55,328 nt of DNA from an uncultured Anaerolineales bacterium (GCA_937928795.1 CALFWB010000116.1:1-55328), one strand, 5' to 3'. Shown: positions 28,169-38,176, counted from the stretch's first letter. Made by a program: numbers and translations. Notes: generated by a model not told the origin, from the letters alone.

Positions 28169-29138
28169 GCCATCCTCTGCACCGATTGAACGGGAAGGGT
28201 CACCCTGGACTGGGCTGTGGGCAGTGGTCACCAAAGAAATGGCCGATCACATGACCAGTGCCCGCATGCGCATCTTAGAGATTTTGATTGTGCTGACGGC
28301 GGCCGGTTCGGTTTACGCTGCCATGCAGGTCTTGCGTGAAACCGTTGGACAGGACCCCTTCCTGTTCCTCAAGCTGTTCACCACTTCACGGGATCCGCTG
28401 CCGGCCTTTATCAGTTTCTTGGTCTTCCTCGTACCGTTGATCAGCATTGCCTTGACGTTTGATTCGGTCAACGGGGAGTTTAACCGGCGTACCCTCTCGC
28501 GTGTGCTTGCCCAACCGATCTACCGCGATGCGTTGTTAATGGGCAAGTTTTTAGGAGCTTTCTTTACCCTTGCGCTGGTTCTGACGGCCATCTGGTTGTT
28601 GATCTTTGGGCTGGGCATCGTTGGGCTTGGTTTGCCCCCAAACACGGAAGAAGTGGCGCGCAGCTTGCTGTTCTTGGTGACGACCATTTTTTACGGCGGC
28701 ATTTGGCTAGCGGTGGCGATGGTCTTCTCAATTGTCTTCCGCCAGCCAGCTACGGCTGCTTTAGCTTCAATTTCGGTGTGGCTGTTCTTTACCGTCTTCT
28801 GGGGTATCTTGGCTAGCTTATTCGCTCAGGTCATCAGCCCGGTTCAAATCGGCACTTTGACCGAGATCGTGCGCCAGACCGAAACCCAGTTGGCTCTCTC
28901 CCGCCTTTCGCCCAACACCCTTTACGCCGAAACCATGCTGGCTCTGCTGCAACCTACCGTCCGCAGCACCGGCTTGCTGCTGCCTTTCCAGTTGGAAGGG
29001 GCTGTCATGGGTTCGCCGCTGCCCTTGCGCCAAAGTGTGTTGATCATTTGGCCACAGTTCACCGGCTTGATTGCTGTGACCATTTTACTCTTTGCCCTTA
29101 GCTACGTTTTGTTCCAACGCCAAGAGATTCGGGCATAA
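28152..29138 (+). CDS. ABC-2 type permease
   Basis: The 328-residue protein has six hydrophobic segments with a long first extracytoplasmic region, as in NosY/ABC-2 permeases. [32 protein letters not shown] is the cytoplasmic coupling segment following TM2, close to the family pattern of 'fdxixxExxxxTlxxllsqPv'. The start is ATG behind GAGGAGGTGAAAC, overlapping the ATPase gene by 17 bases. With the NEW3 protein it completes a three-gene operon. The substrate is unknown. Confidence 0.88.
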   Translation: MPKRSKPSSAPIEREGSPWTGLWAVVTKEMADHMTSARMRILEILIVLTAAGSVYAAMQVLRETVGQDPFLFLKLFTTSRDPLPAFISFLVFLVPLISIALTFDSVNGEFNRRTLSRVLAQPIYRDALLMGKFLGAFFTLALVLTAIWLLIFGLGIVGLGLPPNTEEVARSLLFLVTTIFYGGIWLAVAMVFSIVFRQPATAALASISVWLFFTVFWGILASLFAQVISPVQIGTLTEIVRQTETQLALSRLSPNTLYAETMLALLQPTVRSTGLLLPFQLEGAVMGSPLPLRQSVLIIWPQFTGLIAVTILLFALSYVLFQRQEIRA

Positions 29139-29147
29139 TCTAACCGT

Positions 29148-29268
29148 GAGTTCGGGTTAAAAATTTGGATTGCTCATTTCGACCAGCGCAGCGAGGAGAA
29201 ATCTTGTTAGGCCTTCTCGCTGCGCTCGAAGTAACGAGTCAAGCTGTTAAGCTTATCCCGAATTCGAC
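29148..29268. repeat. Palindromic repeat family B, intact copy
   Basis: Outer ends GAGTTCGGGTTAA and CCCGAATTC are inverted repeats. Inside, CATTTCGACCAGCGCAGCG and TTCTCGCTGCGCTCGAAGTA form a second inverted pair. At about 121 bp it is the least decayed, uninterrupted copy, and it fills the gap between the ABC operon and the aldo/keto reductase. Confidence 0.8.
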
Positions 29269-29337
29269 TTAGATCAGCCTGAGAAAAGAAAGACTCCGCC
29301 TTGAAGGCAAGGGACAGGAGGCTTTTTCATTCATAGC

Positions 29338-30303
29338 TCAATCTTCCTCTTCCCAGCCGCTGATTCGCTCGAGGGTTTCTAACTCCTCCGTGGTCAACTG
29401 CACATCGAGAGCCCCAAGGATTTCTTGTAACTGCTCCACAGTGTTGGCGCCGACAATGGGACTGGTGATGGTCGGTTGCTGCATCACCCAAGCCAGCGCA
29501 ATTTGCAAAATCGTCTTTCCCTTCTGCTTGGCGATTGCTTCGAGTTGGTCAATGATGCGGAAATTGCGCTCGGTCAAGGCGTGACGCAGATTCCAACCGC
29601 GCGTGCCTTCTTTGGGCTCATACCCCCGGCGATACTTGCCACTGAGTAATCCGCCAGCGATCGGTGAATAGGGGATGACGCCTAACCCGTATTTTGCACA
29701 CACCGCTCGCAGTTCGCGCTCAAATTCGGCACGATGCACCAGATTGTAGTGAGGTTGGAGCGACTCGTATCTCATCAGATTATATTTGTCACTGATCCAG
29801 AGCGCTTCCATCAAATGCCAAGCTGGGATATTGGAGCAGCCGATGTAACGCACTTTGCCGGCGTGGACAAGGTCATCCAAAGCCCGCAGAGTTTCATCGA
29901 GGGGCGTGGAGGGATCCCAGGCGTGCGTTTGATAGAGATCGATATAATCGGTCTGTAAGCGTCGCAACGAGGCTTCACAGGCTTCGATAATGTGTTTACG
30001 ACTCAGCCCGCGGTCGTTGGGTCCCTCCCCCATCTGCCCATAGACTTTGGTCGCTACGATCACCTGAGTGCGCGGCTTGGTTTTGAGCCACGCCCCGATT
30101 AATTCCTCGGCAACCCCACCCGGATTGCCCGGCGCCCAGCGGGAGTAAATGTCGGCTGTATCGATGAAATTACCGCCAGCATCGAAGAAAGCATCTAAGA
30201 CGAGAGCCGCATTTTCGCGTGGCGCAGTCCAGCCATACTGCATCGTTCCTAAGCATAACTCGCTGACTTTTAAGCCTGTTCGGCCAAGGTTCTTGTAGCG
30301 CAT
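29338..30303 (-). CDS. Aldo/keto reductase
   Basis: The 321-residue NADPH-dependent carbonyl reductase has the catalytic Asp/Tyr in [11 protein letters not shown], Lys in IVATKVYG and His in [16 protein letters not shown] and [10 protein letters not shown] are family signatures. The length and markers fit the YajO/general-stress subgroup, but the physiological substrate is unknown. The start ATG follows GAAAGGAG. It is transcribed alone, divergently from the haem-binding protein gene. Confidence 0.92.
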   Translation of the reverse strand: MRYKNLGRTGLKVSELCLGTMQYGWTAPRENAALVLDAFFDAGGNFIDTADIYSRWAPGNPGGVAEELIGAWLKTKPRTQVIVATKVYGQMGEGPNDRGLSRKHIIEACEASLRRLQTDYIDLYQTHAWDPSTPLDETLRALDDLVHAGKVRYIGCSNIPAWHLMEALWISDKYNLMRYESLQPHYNLVHRAEFERELRAVCAKYGLGVIPYSPIAGGLLSGKYRRGYEPKEGTRGWNLRHALTERNFRIIDQLEAIAKQKGKTILQIALAWVMQQPTITSPIVGANTVEQLQEILGALDVQLTTEELETLERISGWEEED

Positions 30304-30359
30304 TCGATACTCCTTTCAAATGGTAAGATACGATTGACCTCTGCTCCTATTCGTTTGAT

Positions 30360-30365
30360 TATAAT
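30360..30365 (+). promoter_or_regulatory. -10 box for the haem-binding protein gene
   Basis: TATAAT at 30360-30365 lies 76 bases before the start codon. The nearest -35-like TTGACC (30334-30339) is 20 bases upstream, which is longer than ideal, so the promoter is tentative. Confidence 0.4.
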
Positions 30366-30440
30366 AACGAAAATCCGCCCTCAATACCCTTTTTCGGCAA
30401 TGATAGAATTCCGCTTCGCTAAATCGTTAGAGGTGACAAC

Positions 30441-30914
30441 ATGATCAAGAAACTCCTTTTGATCTTGGTAGGAACCGTGTTTCTCTTTTTTCTTTTCCTT
30501 CAACTGATCCCTTACGGCAGAAATCACACCAATCCCCCAGTTGTTGGGCAGCCTAACTGGGATAGCCCGCAAACACGTGCTTATTTCTATCGCGCCTGCG
30601 CCGATTGTCACAGCCACGAAACCGTTTGGCCATGGTATTCCAACATTGCGCCGATCTCTTGGTTGATCCAGCGCGATGTCGATGAGGGACGAGCGGCTTT
30701 CAACATCTCCGAATGGGGAGTGCGCCGAGAGAATGAGGGGAAATATGCTGCTGAACAAGTCCAAAAGGGCGAAATGCCTCCCCTGTTTTATTTGCCTATG
30801 CACCCCGAAGCCCATCTTTCTCCACAAGAGAAAGCGGAGTTCATTCAAGGCTTGGTGGCGACATTCGGAGGAAAGATAGAGAAGGAAAACGGCGAAGAAG
30901 AGGATGAGGACTAA
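30441..30914 (+). CDS. Membrane-anchored haem-binding protein (Haem_bd type)
   Basis: The 157-residue protein has an N-terminal hydrophobic anchor (residues 4-24) and one c-type haem motif, Cys53-Ala-Asp-Cys56-His57 in FYRACADCHSHETVWPWYSN. WYSNIAPISWLIQRDVDEGR and NISEW with a later MP-PxFYLPMHPEA are typical of the small haem-binding domain family found in many environmental bacteria. MPPLFYL may supply the distal ligand. The C-terminus is acidic (EEEDED). A redox-carrier or sensor role outside the membrane is likely; the partner is unknown. Haem attachment needs a Ccm-type system not seen here. Confidence 0.85.
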   Translation: MIKKLLLILVGTVFLFFLFLQLIPYGRNHTNPPVVGQPNWDSPQTRAYFYRACADCHSHETVWPWYSNIAPISWLIQRDVDEGRAAFNISEWGVRRENEGKYAAEQVQKGEMPPLFYLPMHPEAHLSPQEKAEFIQGLVATFGGKIEKENGEEEDED

Positions 30915-30958
30915 TCGTAGAGGAGGAACCTTCTACTTCAATCTTGTTTTATTAGACA

Positions 30959-30988
30959 AAACAGCAGGCCAATTGTGACCTGCTGTTT
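30959..30988. terminator. Bidirectional terminator-like hairpin
   Basis: The 12-base arms AAACAGCAGGCC and GACCTGCTGTTT pair with one G-T wobble around a 6-nt loop. It lies between convergent genes (haem protein and glutamate dehydrogenase), with an A-rich left and T-rich right flank, so it can end transcription from both sides. The stem is almost the same as after rpoC. Confidence 0.75.
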
Positions 30989-31012
30989 GTTCCTTGCTAG
31001 ATGGGGACAAAC

Positions 31013-32299
31013 TTACACCCAGCCGCGCAATTGCATTGCCTTGACAACGCGATCAATGGCAACCATGTATGCGGCATCACGCATATAGACTTTCTCTTTC
31101 TCACTCATCTGCAACACCGCATGGAAAGCCTGCGTCATTTTGACATCCAATTTCTGTAACACCTCTTCCTTTGTCCAGTAGAAGTTCATGTCATTTTGGA
31201 CGCTCTCGAAGTATGAAGTCGTCACGCCGCCAGCATTGCACAGGAAATCCGGAATGTCAAAGATGTTGTTTTGTTTGAAGAATTCATCGGCTTCCGGCGT
31301 GCAGGGCCCGTTTGCCCCTTCGGCGACCAGGCGCACGCGGCTGGACATCTGTTTTACCGTTTCGGCATTGACCTGACCTTCCAAGGCAGCCGGGATCAAA
31401 ACATCCGCTTCTTTGCTGATCCAAGCCCCACCATCCTCCACCGTATAACCGGCTGCGACAGCTTTATCCTTATCGATCGTCCCGTATTGGTCGGTGATGC
31501 TGAGCAGGAAGCGGGGATTCACCCCATCCTTGTGGCTGTAGGTGTAGGAAGTTTTATCTTTGCGATCCCAGCAAGAAACGCAAGCCACTTTACCGCCCAA
31601 AATCTCTACGAAGCCAATCGCTGCATATTGGGCGACATTGCCAAAGCCCTGAATCGCCGCAACGCATTTGGTCGGGTCCATCTTCAGGTGCTTCATGGCT
31701 TCTCGCACACAATAAATCACCCCATAACCGGTGGCTTCCGTTCGCCCTTCGGAACCGCCGCCGCCTAACGGCTTGCCGGTGAACACGCCGGGGGTATATT
31801 GCCCGACCAATTTGGAATATTCATCCATCATCCAGCCCATCATTTGCGGGGTTGTCCCGACATCTGGAGCCGGAACATCGATGCGCGGTCCGAGATTGCG
31901 CCACATGGCTTGCACCCAGCCGCGGCAGAGACGTTCTTTTTCCGCCGTTGAAAGGGTTGCTGGATCGACCACCACCCCCCCTTTGCCACCGCCGAGGGGG
32001 ATATCCGCCACGGCGCACTTCCAAGTCATCCAGGTTGCCAAAGCACGCACCGTGTCCAGGGTCTCGGATGGATGGAAACGAATGCCCCCTTTGTTGGGAC
32101 CGCGGGCATCGTTATGTTGGACACGGAAGCCTTGAAACACCCGCATAGAACCATCGTCCATGCGCACCGGGATGCGGAACGCAAATTCACGCATTGGCCA
32201 GCGTAGGATTTCAGCAATTGCAGGGTCTAGTCGCAAAAGCTTGGCGACACCGTCAAATTGGGCTTGCGCCATTTGAAAAGCATTTATCGGTTCTGCCAT
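31013..32299 (-). CDS. gdhA: Glutamate dehydrogenase (Glu/Leu/Phe/Val family)
   Basis: The enzyme interconverts glutamate and 2-oxoglutarate plus ammonia. The product is 428 residues from ATG 32299, preceded by GAGGAGATATTTCG; an in-frame start 15 codons upstream has no ribosome site. Catalytic elements are GGIRFHPSE, the active-site Lys in PLGGGKGGV and Asp in PAPDVGT. EATGYGV and IQGFGNVAQYAA form the dinucleotide-binding site, and NAGGVTTSYFE is also characteristic. A minus-strand promoter candidate, TTGACG-N17-TAAAGT, spans 32446-32474. Cofactor preference (NAD or NADP) is not decided here. Confidence 0.94.
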   Translation of the reverse strand: MAEPINAFQMAQAQFDGVAKLLRLDPAIAEILRWPMREFAFRIPVRMDDGSMRVFQGFRVQHNDARGPNKGGIRFHPSETLDTVRALATWMTWKCAVADIPLGGGKGGVVVDPATLSTAEKERLCRGWVQAMWRNLGPRIDVPAPDVGTTPQMMGWMMDEYSKLVGQYTPGVFTGKPLGGGGSEGRTEATGYGVIYCVREAMKHLKMDPTKCVAAIQGFGNVAQYAAIGFVEILGGKVACVSCWDRKDKTSYTYSHKDGVNPRFLLSITDQYGTIDKDKAVAAGYTVEDGGAWISKEADVLIPAALEGQVNAETVKQMSSRVRLVAEGANGPCTPEADEFFKQNNIFDIPDFLCNAGGVTTSYFESVQNDMNFYWTKEEVLQKLDVKMTQAFHAVLQMSEKEKVYMRDAAYMVAIDRVVKAMQLRGWV

Positions 32300-32445
32300 C
32301 GAAATATCTCCTCTCGATAAAGTATAAAAATGATAAACGGGCATGACGGAATCACGCCCGTTTATTCTACTGAGACCGAAACACCTCGTTGGGATTGTTT
32401 CTGCACAGACATTCCTAAAAAACCACGATTTTGATTATTACTTCA

Positions 32446-32474
32446 ACTTTATTGCAGGCGTGAAAAAACGTCAA
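32446..32474 (-). promoter_or_regulatory. Possible promoter of glutamate dehydrogenase gene
   Basis: On the minus strand TTGACG (32469-32474) and TAAAGT (32446-32451) are 17 bases apart, about 145 bases before the start codon. The -10 box matches 4 of 6. The remaining gap up to 32608 shows no gene. Confidence 0.45.
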
Positions 32475-32610
32475 GTGACAGATTTTACCCTCTTTAATAG
32501 TGACATAATTCACATTTACATTTGCGCTTGTACGTCTAATTGAGGAGTCCTGAACCCAACGTTTGGACGAGCGCTTATCCTTTGTTTGATCATGTGTAGA
32601 TTATAGTCTA

Positions 32611-32672
32611 AAGATTTCTCCTCGCTGCGCTCTTCGAAATGACAGGTCGCAGTCCTTCCCGAAATGACAAGG
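32611..32672. repeat. Palindromic repeat family B, partial copy
   Basis: The stretch holds GATTTCTCCTCGCTGCGCTC followed by TTCGAAATGACA and a second CCGAAATGACA. It represents only one half of the family B element and lies just beyond the gatB stop. Confidence 0.6.
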
Positions 32673-32713
32673 ATGAAAAAAGACTTGCAAGATGTAAGTT
32701 TTCAGACCCTTTC

Positions 32714-34198
32714 TCAGCGTTGTTCTTTCAATTTCAGCAATTGTCCTCTGAGGGCTTGCTGGACAACTTTGGGATTCGCCTTGCCCGCAGCTAAGCGCAT
32801 CACTTGACCGAAAAACCACTGTTCCAAGGCCTCTTTTCCGTTCAAATAGGTTTGGACTTGTTCAGGGTTTTCTCGTAGCACTTGCGAAATCCACTCGCTA
32901 ATTTGAGCTTCATCGGAGACCTGCTCTAACCCTTTTTCTTTAATCAGCGTTTTGGCTCTCTTACCGCTGCCGAACATTTCAGCCAAAATCATCTTGGCAG
33001 TAGGCTGGTTGATCAAACCTTCTTCTAAGTAGGTCAAAAGTTCAACCAAAGATTCGACCGGGAGTAGATGGGGATCGAATTCTCCGCCGGCTTGATTCAT
33101 CAAGCCAAAGACCTCGCCGCTGATCCAATTGGCAATGGTTTTAGGAGCTAAATGCGGGGCTTGGGAAACGGCAGCTTCAAAGTAATCGGCTACAATGCGC
33201 TCATTGGTCAATACTTCTGCATCATAAGGGCTTAGACCATATTGCTCTTGAAGGCGTCGCCAGCGGTTGACGGGCAACTCGGGGATTTTGCGGCAGATTT
33301 CTTCTAGCCAATCCGAGTCGATCACGAGGGGTGGCAAATCCGGTTCGGGGAAATAGCGGTAATCGTGAGCTTCTTCTTTCGAGCGCTGGGAGACCGTTTT
33401 TCCCTGCGCCTCATCCCAGCCGCGCGTCTCTTGGATCACTTCTTTCCCTTCTTGCAGCAACTGTGCCTGGCGTTCGATTTCATAAGCCACAGCCCGCTCC
33501 AGAGCGCGAAAGCTGTTGAGGTTCTTAATCTCTGTGCGTGTGCCCAACTGCGCAGCACCGCGCCGGCGCACGGAGACATTCGGTTCAATGCGCATGACCC
33601 CCTTTTGCATATCCCCTGAATTGACCTCACAATAGCGCAAGATATTTCTGAGCGCCATGGCATAGGCGCGCACTTCTTCGGCGCTATGCAGATCCGGTTC
33701 GGTGACAATCTCCAGCAGGGGCACGCCGGCGCGATTCAGATCGATCAGGGAATAGCTCTCGCCATCCTTCGTTACGTGGGTTAATTTGCCGGTGTCCTCT
33801 TCCAAGTGCACACGGCGGATGCGAACCGCTTTTTCGCCTTGCGATGTGAGGATGATCAGCTTTCCGTTGCGGGCTAGGGGTTGTTCATATTGGGAAATCT
33901 GGTAGCCCTTTGGGAGATCCGGGTAAAAATAATTTTTGCGGGCAAAGATGCTGACCGGCAGAACCTCACATTCCAGCGCTAGGGCTAAACGCACGCCCAA
34001 CTCCACTGCGGCTTGGTTAACCACCGGCAACACGCCGGGCATCCCGGCACAAACCGGACAAACGGCAATATTAGGCTGTGCGGTTGTGGCGTCCACAACC
34101 GCACAAGAACAGAACATCTTTGAGCGCGTGGCAAGCTCTGCGTGAACTTCTACGCCGATAACGGCTTCGTAATCTACCATCCAGTCCAACTCAGCCAT
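32714..34198 (-). CDS. gatB: Asp-tRNA(Asn)/Glu-tRNA(Gln) amidotransferase subunit B
   Basis: GatB binds misacylated tRNA and activates the side chain for amidation using ammonia delivered from GatA. The 494-residue length is standard. [18 protein letters not shown] and [12 protein letters not shown] provide the zinc cysteines, and [20 protein letters not shown] is the family's best-known signature. IEIKNLNS-type [19 protein letters not shown] and [13 protein letters not shown] follow, and a C-terminal YqeY-like domain is present. Its ATG overlaps the aminotransferase stop by 8 bases, so it is coupled at the end of a long minus-strand operon whose earlier genes include gatC and gatA. Confidence 0.98.
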   Translation of the reverse strand: MAELDWMVDYEAVIGVEVHAELATRSKMFCSCAVVDATTAQPNIAVCPVCAGMPGVLPVVNQAAVELGVRLALALECEVLPVSIFARKNYFYPDLPKGYQISQYEQPLARNGKLIILTSQGEKAVRIRRVHLEEDTGKLTHVTKDGESYSLIDLNRAGVPLLEIVTEPDLHSAEEVRAYAMALRNILRYCEVNSGDMQKGVMRIEPNVSVRRRGAAQLGTRTEIKNLNSFRALERAVAYEIERQAQLLQEGKEVIQETRGWDEAQGKTVSQRSKEEAHDYRYFPEPDLPPLVIDSDWLEEICRKIPELPVNRWRRLQEQYGLSPYDAEVLTNERIVADYFEAAVSQAPHLAPKTIANWISGEVFGLMNQAGGEFDPHLLPVESLVELLTYLEEGLINQPTAKMILAEMFGSGKRAKTLIKEKGLEQVSDEAQISEWISQVLRENPEQVQTYLNGKEALEQWFFGQVMRLAAGKANPKVVQQALRGQLLKLKEQR

Positions 34199-35354
34199 AT
34201 CGTTGCATAAACCTCTCCATTCTTTTTAGAGCCTCTTCGATCTTTTCGTAGGCAGTTGCGTAAGAACACCGCACAAATCCCTCACCCCCGGCCCCGAAAG
34301 CGTTGCCGGGGACAACCGCAACACGTTCCTCTTCAAGAAGTTTTTGGGCAAAGGTTTCTTCATCCATACCGGTTGCGGAAATGCTGGGAAAAGCATAAAA
34401 AGCGCCATGCGGTTCTACAGTTGGCAATCCTAAACGGTTCAACCCGTTAACAATCAATAGCCGCCGCCGGTTGTACTCGGTGCGCATCTGTTCAACATCT
34501 TCCTGGCCATGGCGGATGGCTTCAAGGGCTGCATCTTGGGCGGTTGTTGGCGCAGACATAATGGTATATTGATGCACGCGCAACAATCCCTTCAGGAGCG
34601 GGGCCGGCGCAGCCGCATAGCCAATCCGCCAGCCGGTCATAGCATAACTTTTGGAAAAACCGCCCAACAAGATCGTGCGGGCGTGCATACCTGGCAAGGA
34701 GGCAAAGCAGATATGCGGGACATCATACACTAATTGATCGTAGAGTTCGTCGGATACCACAATGAGGTCATGACGCTCAGCGATGGCGGCGATTTCCAGC
34801 AGGATTTCGCGTGTGGCAACTGCGCCAGTCGGATTATTGGGAAAGCCCAACAGAATGGCTTTGGTGCGCGGTGTGACCGCTCTTTCCAGCCGTTCCGGGT
34901 CAACCTGAAAGCCATCTTTGGCAAGCGTGGGCACTTCGATCGGGACGCCTCCGGCTAAGATCACCTCAGCTTGATAGGCAACAAAGCACGGCGTCGGAAT
35001 GATGACCTCTTCCCCAGGATTCAACAAGGCGGTCATGGCGAGATAGAGCGCTTCGGAGACGCCAACGGTAATGATGATCTCATGAGCTGGGTCATAGGTA
35101 ACCCGATACCGTTGATAGAGGTGTTCCGACAAGGCTTGCCGCAAGGCAAACCGCCCCATGTTGGATGTGTAATGGGTTTCTCCCCTTTCCAACGACTGAA
35201 TGCCTGCCCGAACGATCCGTTCTGGGGTGGCAAAATCGGGTTCACCGATGCCGAGGGAGATCACATCTTGCATGGTTGCTACAATGTCGAAGAACTTGCG
35301 AATGCCGGATGGTTTGAGATTGACCACCCGTTCTGAGAGGTATCTTTTGTCCAC
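34191..35354 (-). CDS. PLP-dependent class I/II aminotransferase
   Basis: The product is 387 residues from a GTG at 35354 with AAAGGAG six bases upstream. A longer frame to 35432 lacks a ribosome site and runs into the neighbouring gene, so it is rejected. [44 protein letters not shown] and the PLP lysine in [16 protein letters not shown] are all present, as in AspC/MalY/PatA-type fold I transaminases. The amino-acid substrate is not clear. It lies between a small conserved gene and gatB, overlapping gatB by 8 bases. Confidence 0.93.
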   Translation of the reverse strand: MDKRYLSERVVNLKPSGIRKFFDIVATMQDVISLGIGEPDFATPERIVRAGIQSLERGETHYTSNMGRFALRQALSEHLYQRYRVTYDPAHEIIITVGVSEALYLAMTALLNPGEEVIIPTPCFVAYQAEVILAGGVPIEVPTLAKDGFQVDPERLERAVTPRTKAILLGFPNNPTGAVATREILLEIAAIAERHDLIVVSDELYDQLVYDVPHICFASLPGMHARTILLGGFSKSYAMTGWRIGYAAAPAPLLKGLLRVHQYTIMSAPTTAQDAALEAIRHGQEDVEQMRTEYNRRRLLIVNGLNRLGLPTVEPHGAFYAFPSISATGMDEETFAQKLLEEERVAVVPGNAFGAGGEGFVRCSYATAYEKIEEALKRMERFMQRYG

Positions 35355-35410
35355 AGAGTCTCCTTTCTGGGGGACAACAGGAACAGATGGGATGGATGGA
35401 TAAGCAGGGT

Positions 35411-35626
35411 TTAAGGTTGATCGATTCGCCATTCGTCAAACAACTCCCCATAAAAAAGTTCAAAGATTTGGTCGTCCTCGGTTCTAACCCGGAAGCACTT
35501 TCCTCCAGGGACTCGCCAGCGGTCCAGAATTTGGCGGATTTCTAAGCGTTGCCCTTGCCACCAGAAGGCAATCGGTTTCTCAGCGTATTCATATTCGGAG
35601 TGACATTCGACAAGTTCCATGTTCAT
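35411..35626 (-). CDS. Small conserved protein, DUF6504-like
   Basis: The 71-residue product has the pattern KPIAFWWQGQRLEIRQILDRW, then GGKCFRVRTEDDQIFELFY and DEWRI, suggesting a small beta-rich fold. It begins 5 bases after the stop of the nucleotidyltransferase gene in the same operon, so coupling is likely; its own ribosome site is weak. The DUF number is from memory of the pattern and should be taken as tentative. The function is unknown. Confidence 0.65.
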   Translation of the reverse strand: MNMELVECHSEYEYAEKPIAFWWQGQRLEIRQILDRWRVPGGKCFRVRTEDDQIFELFYGELFDEWRIDQP

Positions 35627-35631
35627 CTATT

Positions 35632-36645
35632 TCAAAAAGAGAGGCTGGTCTGATCGCCGGCGTTGATCACCCCGGGACGGCGTCTGATCTGCGCCTTGCG
35701 GCCAACCAGCGAGTTCTCCAAGATCGCATCGGTTACCTCGGCTTTCTCGGCTAAGATCGAATCGCGAATGATGCTGCTGTGCACTTTGCATCCTTCTGCC
35801 AACGATGCGTGGGGTCCAATAACGGAATATGTCACCTCGGCGGTAGGATGAATGAAAACAGGAGGGATAATCACAACATCTGCGCGGTGTTTGGCTTCTT
35901 GGCTGTTATCCGCCCCGTTTTCCAGCAAATAGCGATTGGATTCGAGCAGCGCCTCGGGTGTTCCGGCATCCAGCCAGACATCCACTGGGCGCGTAGTCAT
36001 CTTCAATCCGTCTTCGAGTAAGATATTAATCGCATCAGCGAGGAAATATTCTCCATTAATTGCAATCCCGCGCTGCATTTGTTTCTCAATGGCATGGATC
36101 AGGCGTTGGGCATCTTTGAAATAATAAAATCCAACCACCACCAAATTATTGCTCAAGTCTTGCGGTTTTTCGATCAAACGGCGCACATAGCCGTTCTTGC
36201 CCAATTCAGCCACTCCAAAGCGACGTGGATCGGGCACTGCCTTAACCCAGGCAATGGCTTCTTCATGATTATCCAGTAAACACGAAAGGTCAGTTTGAAT
36301 CAGCGTGTCGGCAAAGATGACCAACATCGGGCCCTCAAGTAGATGACGAGCCAAATAAATAGCGTGAGACTGACCGCGTGGGTCTTCTTGAACCACATAG
36401 TGAGAGCGCAAATGAGGATAATTTTTGGAAATGTGGGCTTCGATTTGTTCCCCCAAGTAACCGACGATATTCACCAACTCGACTTCGTAACATTGCGGAA
36501 TTCCTGAGAGAGTATCGAGCACATGATCGAGGACTGCCTTGCCGGCCAAGGTCACCAGTTGTTTCGGCTTGCTGTAGGTAAGGGGCCGCAAGCGAGTCCC
36601 TAGTCCTGCCATCGGGATAACGATTTTTAAAGATTTCTTCTCCAT
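35632..36645 (-). CDS. Sugar-phosphate nucleotidyltransferase
   Basis: The 337-residue enzyme joins a nucleotide to a sugar 1-phosphate. The N-terminal VIPMAGLGTRLRPLTYSKPK is the nucleotide-binding and catalytic signature. VIFADTLI carries the metal Asp, RRLIEKPQ and VGFYYF follow, and DVWLDAGTPEALLESNRYLL is characteristic of RmlA/GalU-like enzymes. A C-terminal left-handed beta-helix segment (PPVFIHPTAEVTYSVIGPHAS) adds hexapeptide repeats. The start ATG follows AGGAGAAT. It sits between gatA and a small gene. Sugar and nucleotide are unspecified; glucose or mannose 1-phosphate would fit. Confidence 0.9.
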   Translation of the reverse strand: MEKKSLKIVIPMAGLGTRLRPLTYSKPKQLVTLAGKAVLDHVLDTLSGIPQCYEVELVNIVGYLGEQIEAHISKNYPHLRSHYVVQEDPRGQSHAIYLARHLLEGPMLVIFADTLIQTDLSCLLDNHEEAIAWVKAVPDPRRFGVAELGKNGYVRRLIEKPQDLSNNLVVVGFYYFKDAQRLIHAIEKQMQRGIAINGEYFLADAINILLEDGLKMTTRPVDVWLDAGTPEALLESNRYLLENGADNSQEAKHRADVVIIPPVFIHPTAEVTYSVIGPHASLAEGCKVHSSIIRDSILAEKAEVTDAILENSLVGRKAQIRRRPGVINAGDQTSLSF

Positions 36646-36685
36646 ATTCTCCTATCTCTCCACCTTCCTTTCTTGTATTATAACC

Positions 36686-38164
36686 CTAAGTGGACATTGG
36701 TGACCGCAAATGCCAATCCGTAGTGAGTTGATAAGCGTGGGCAATGCGGAAAAGCAGCTCTTCTTGAAAGTAATTTCCCATCAGTTGCAAGCCAATCGGT
36801 AAGCCTTCTCGATCGAAGCCGACCGGAAAAGCCAAGGCGGGCACCCCAGCTAAATTAGCCGGCAAGGTAAAAACGTCTTCTAGATACATTGCCAGTGGGT
36901 CATCGGTGTGTTCGCCGAAGGGGAAGGCAGTTGTCGGCGCAACTGGGGCAGCAATGACATCCACCCGTTGAAAGGCGCGTTCAAAATCTTGTTTGATCAA
37001 GGTCCGCACTTTTTGCGCCTTTCCATAATAAGCGTCATAGTAACCCGCTGAAAGCGCATAAGTTCCCAGCATAATGCGCCGCTTGACCTCTGCCCCAAAC
37101 TTCTTACCCCGCGTGCGATAAAAAATGTCCCACATGGTCTCGGCACTGATACGCTGCCCATAGCGAATGCCATCATAGCGGGCTAAATTGGCTGAAGCCT
37201 CTGCCGGGGCAATGAGGTAGTAGACAGGAAGAGCATATTCGGTGTGCGGCAGGCTGATCTCTTCAACCACGGCTCCCAATTCTTGCAAATGAAGGATTGC
37301 TTGGCGAATGGCCTGTTCCACTTCGGGCTGCATGCCAGGGATGAAATACTCTTTTGGCACCCCAATGCGCAGCGAGTCAAGGTCGGTATTCTGCCCAAGC
37401 TGGATGGGCGGCACAGGCAAATCTACCGTGGTTGCATCGCGCCGATCGGCGCCGGCAATCTGTTCAAAGATGATGGCTACATCCTGAACATCCCTGCCAA
37501 ATGCACCAACTACATCGAGTGAAGAGCCGTAAGCCACCAACCCATAGCGCGAAACCCGTCCGTAGGTTGGCTTAATGCCGCTCACCCCGCAAAAGGAGGC
37601 GGGTTGTCGGACACTGCCACCCGTGTCTGTACCCAGCGCTGCTAGGGCAAGACGGGCAGCCACCGCTGCGGCACTGCCGCCGCTAGAACCGCCCGGCACG
37701 CGTTCGCGGTTCCAGGGATTGCGTGTTACTCCATAAGCGGAATTTTCCGTGGAGGACCCCATGGCAAACTCGTCCGTATTGGTCTTCCCCAAAATGATAA
37801 CCCCAGCATTGAGCAATTTTTCCACTGTGGTGGCGTCATAAGGCGGCACAAAGCCTTCTAAGATTTTTGAGCCGCAGGTGCAAGGCATGCCCTTGACGCA
37901 CAAGATATCTTTTACCGCAATTGGAATTCCTAATAAAGGCGGCGGCTCGCTCTGCCGAGACTTACGCCATTCGGCCAACTGACGGTCGGCAATTTCAGCC
38001 CTTTTGAGCGCTCCTTCTCCATCGATAAATAAATACGCATTTAGGTCAATGTCTAACCTTTGGATACGGTCAAGGTGGGCTTCTACTAATTCGCGACAGG
38101 AGAAATCGCCCTGACGTAACCCGTGGATGGCGCGTTGCAGGCTCAGCTCAGTCAAGTCGTTCAT
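36686..38164 (-). CDS. gatA: Asp-tRNA(Asn)/Glu-tRNA(Gln) amidotransferase subunit A
   Basis: GatA is the glutaminase that releases ammonia for GatB. It belongs to the amidase family with a Lys-cisSer-Ser triad, seen here as Lys85 (IAVKDIL), Ser160 (PGGSSGGSAAA) and Ser184 (TGGSVRQPA), counted from the ATG at 38164. A TTG two codons earlier is possible. The 492-residue length and the C-terminal NLAGVPALAFPVGFDREGLPIGLQLMG agree with the family. It follows gatC by 12 bases and precedes the nucleotidyltransferase. Confidence 0.98.
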   Translation of the reverse strand: MNDLTELSLQRAIHGLRQGDFSCRELVEAHLDRIQRLDIDLNAYLFIDGEGALKRAEIADRQLAEWRKSRQSEPPPLLGIPIAVKDILCVKGMPCTCGSKILEGFVPPYDATTVEKLLNAGVIILGKTNTDEFAMGSSTENSAYGVTRNPWNRERVPGGSSGGSAAAVAARLALAALGTDTGGSVRQPASFCGVSGIKPTYGRVSRYGLVAYGSSLDVVGAFGRDVQDVAIIFEQIAGADRRDATTVDLPVPPIQLGQNTDLDSLRIGVPKEYFIPGMQPEVEQAIRQAILHLQELGAVVEEISLPHTEYALPVYYLIAPAEASANLARYDGIRYGQRISAETMWDIFYRTRGKKFGAEVKRRIMLGTYALSAGYYDAYYGKAQKVRTLIKQDFERAFQRVDVIAAPVAPTTAFPFGEHTDDPLAMYLEDVFTLPANLAGVPALAFPVGFDREGLPIGLQLMGNYFQEELLFRIAHAYQLTTDWHLRSPMST

Positions 38165-38176
38165 GGTCAATCCGTT

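Noticed and set aside
35355..35432. N-terminal extension of the aminotransferase
   Set aside because: The 26 extra codons lack a ribosome site and overlap the upstream gene; the GTG at 35354 has AAAGGAG at proper spacing.
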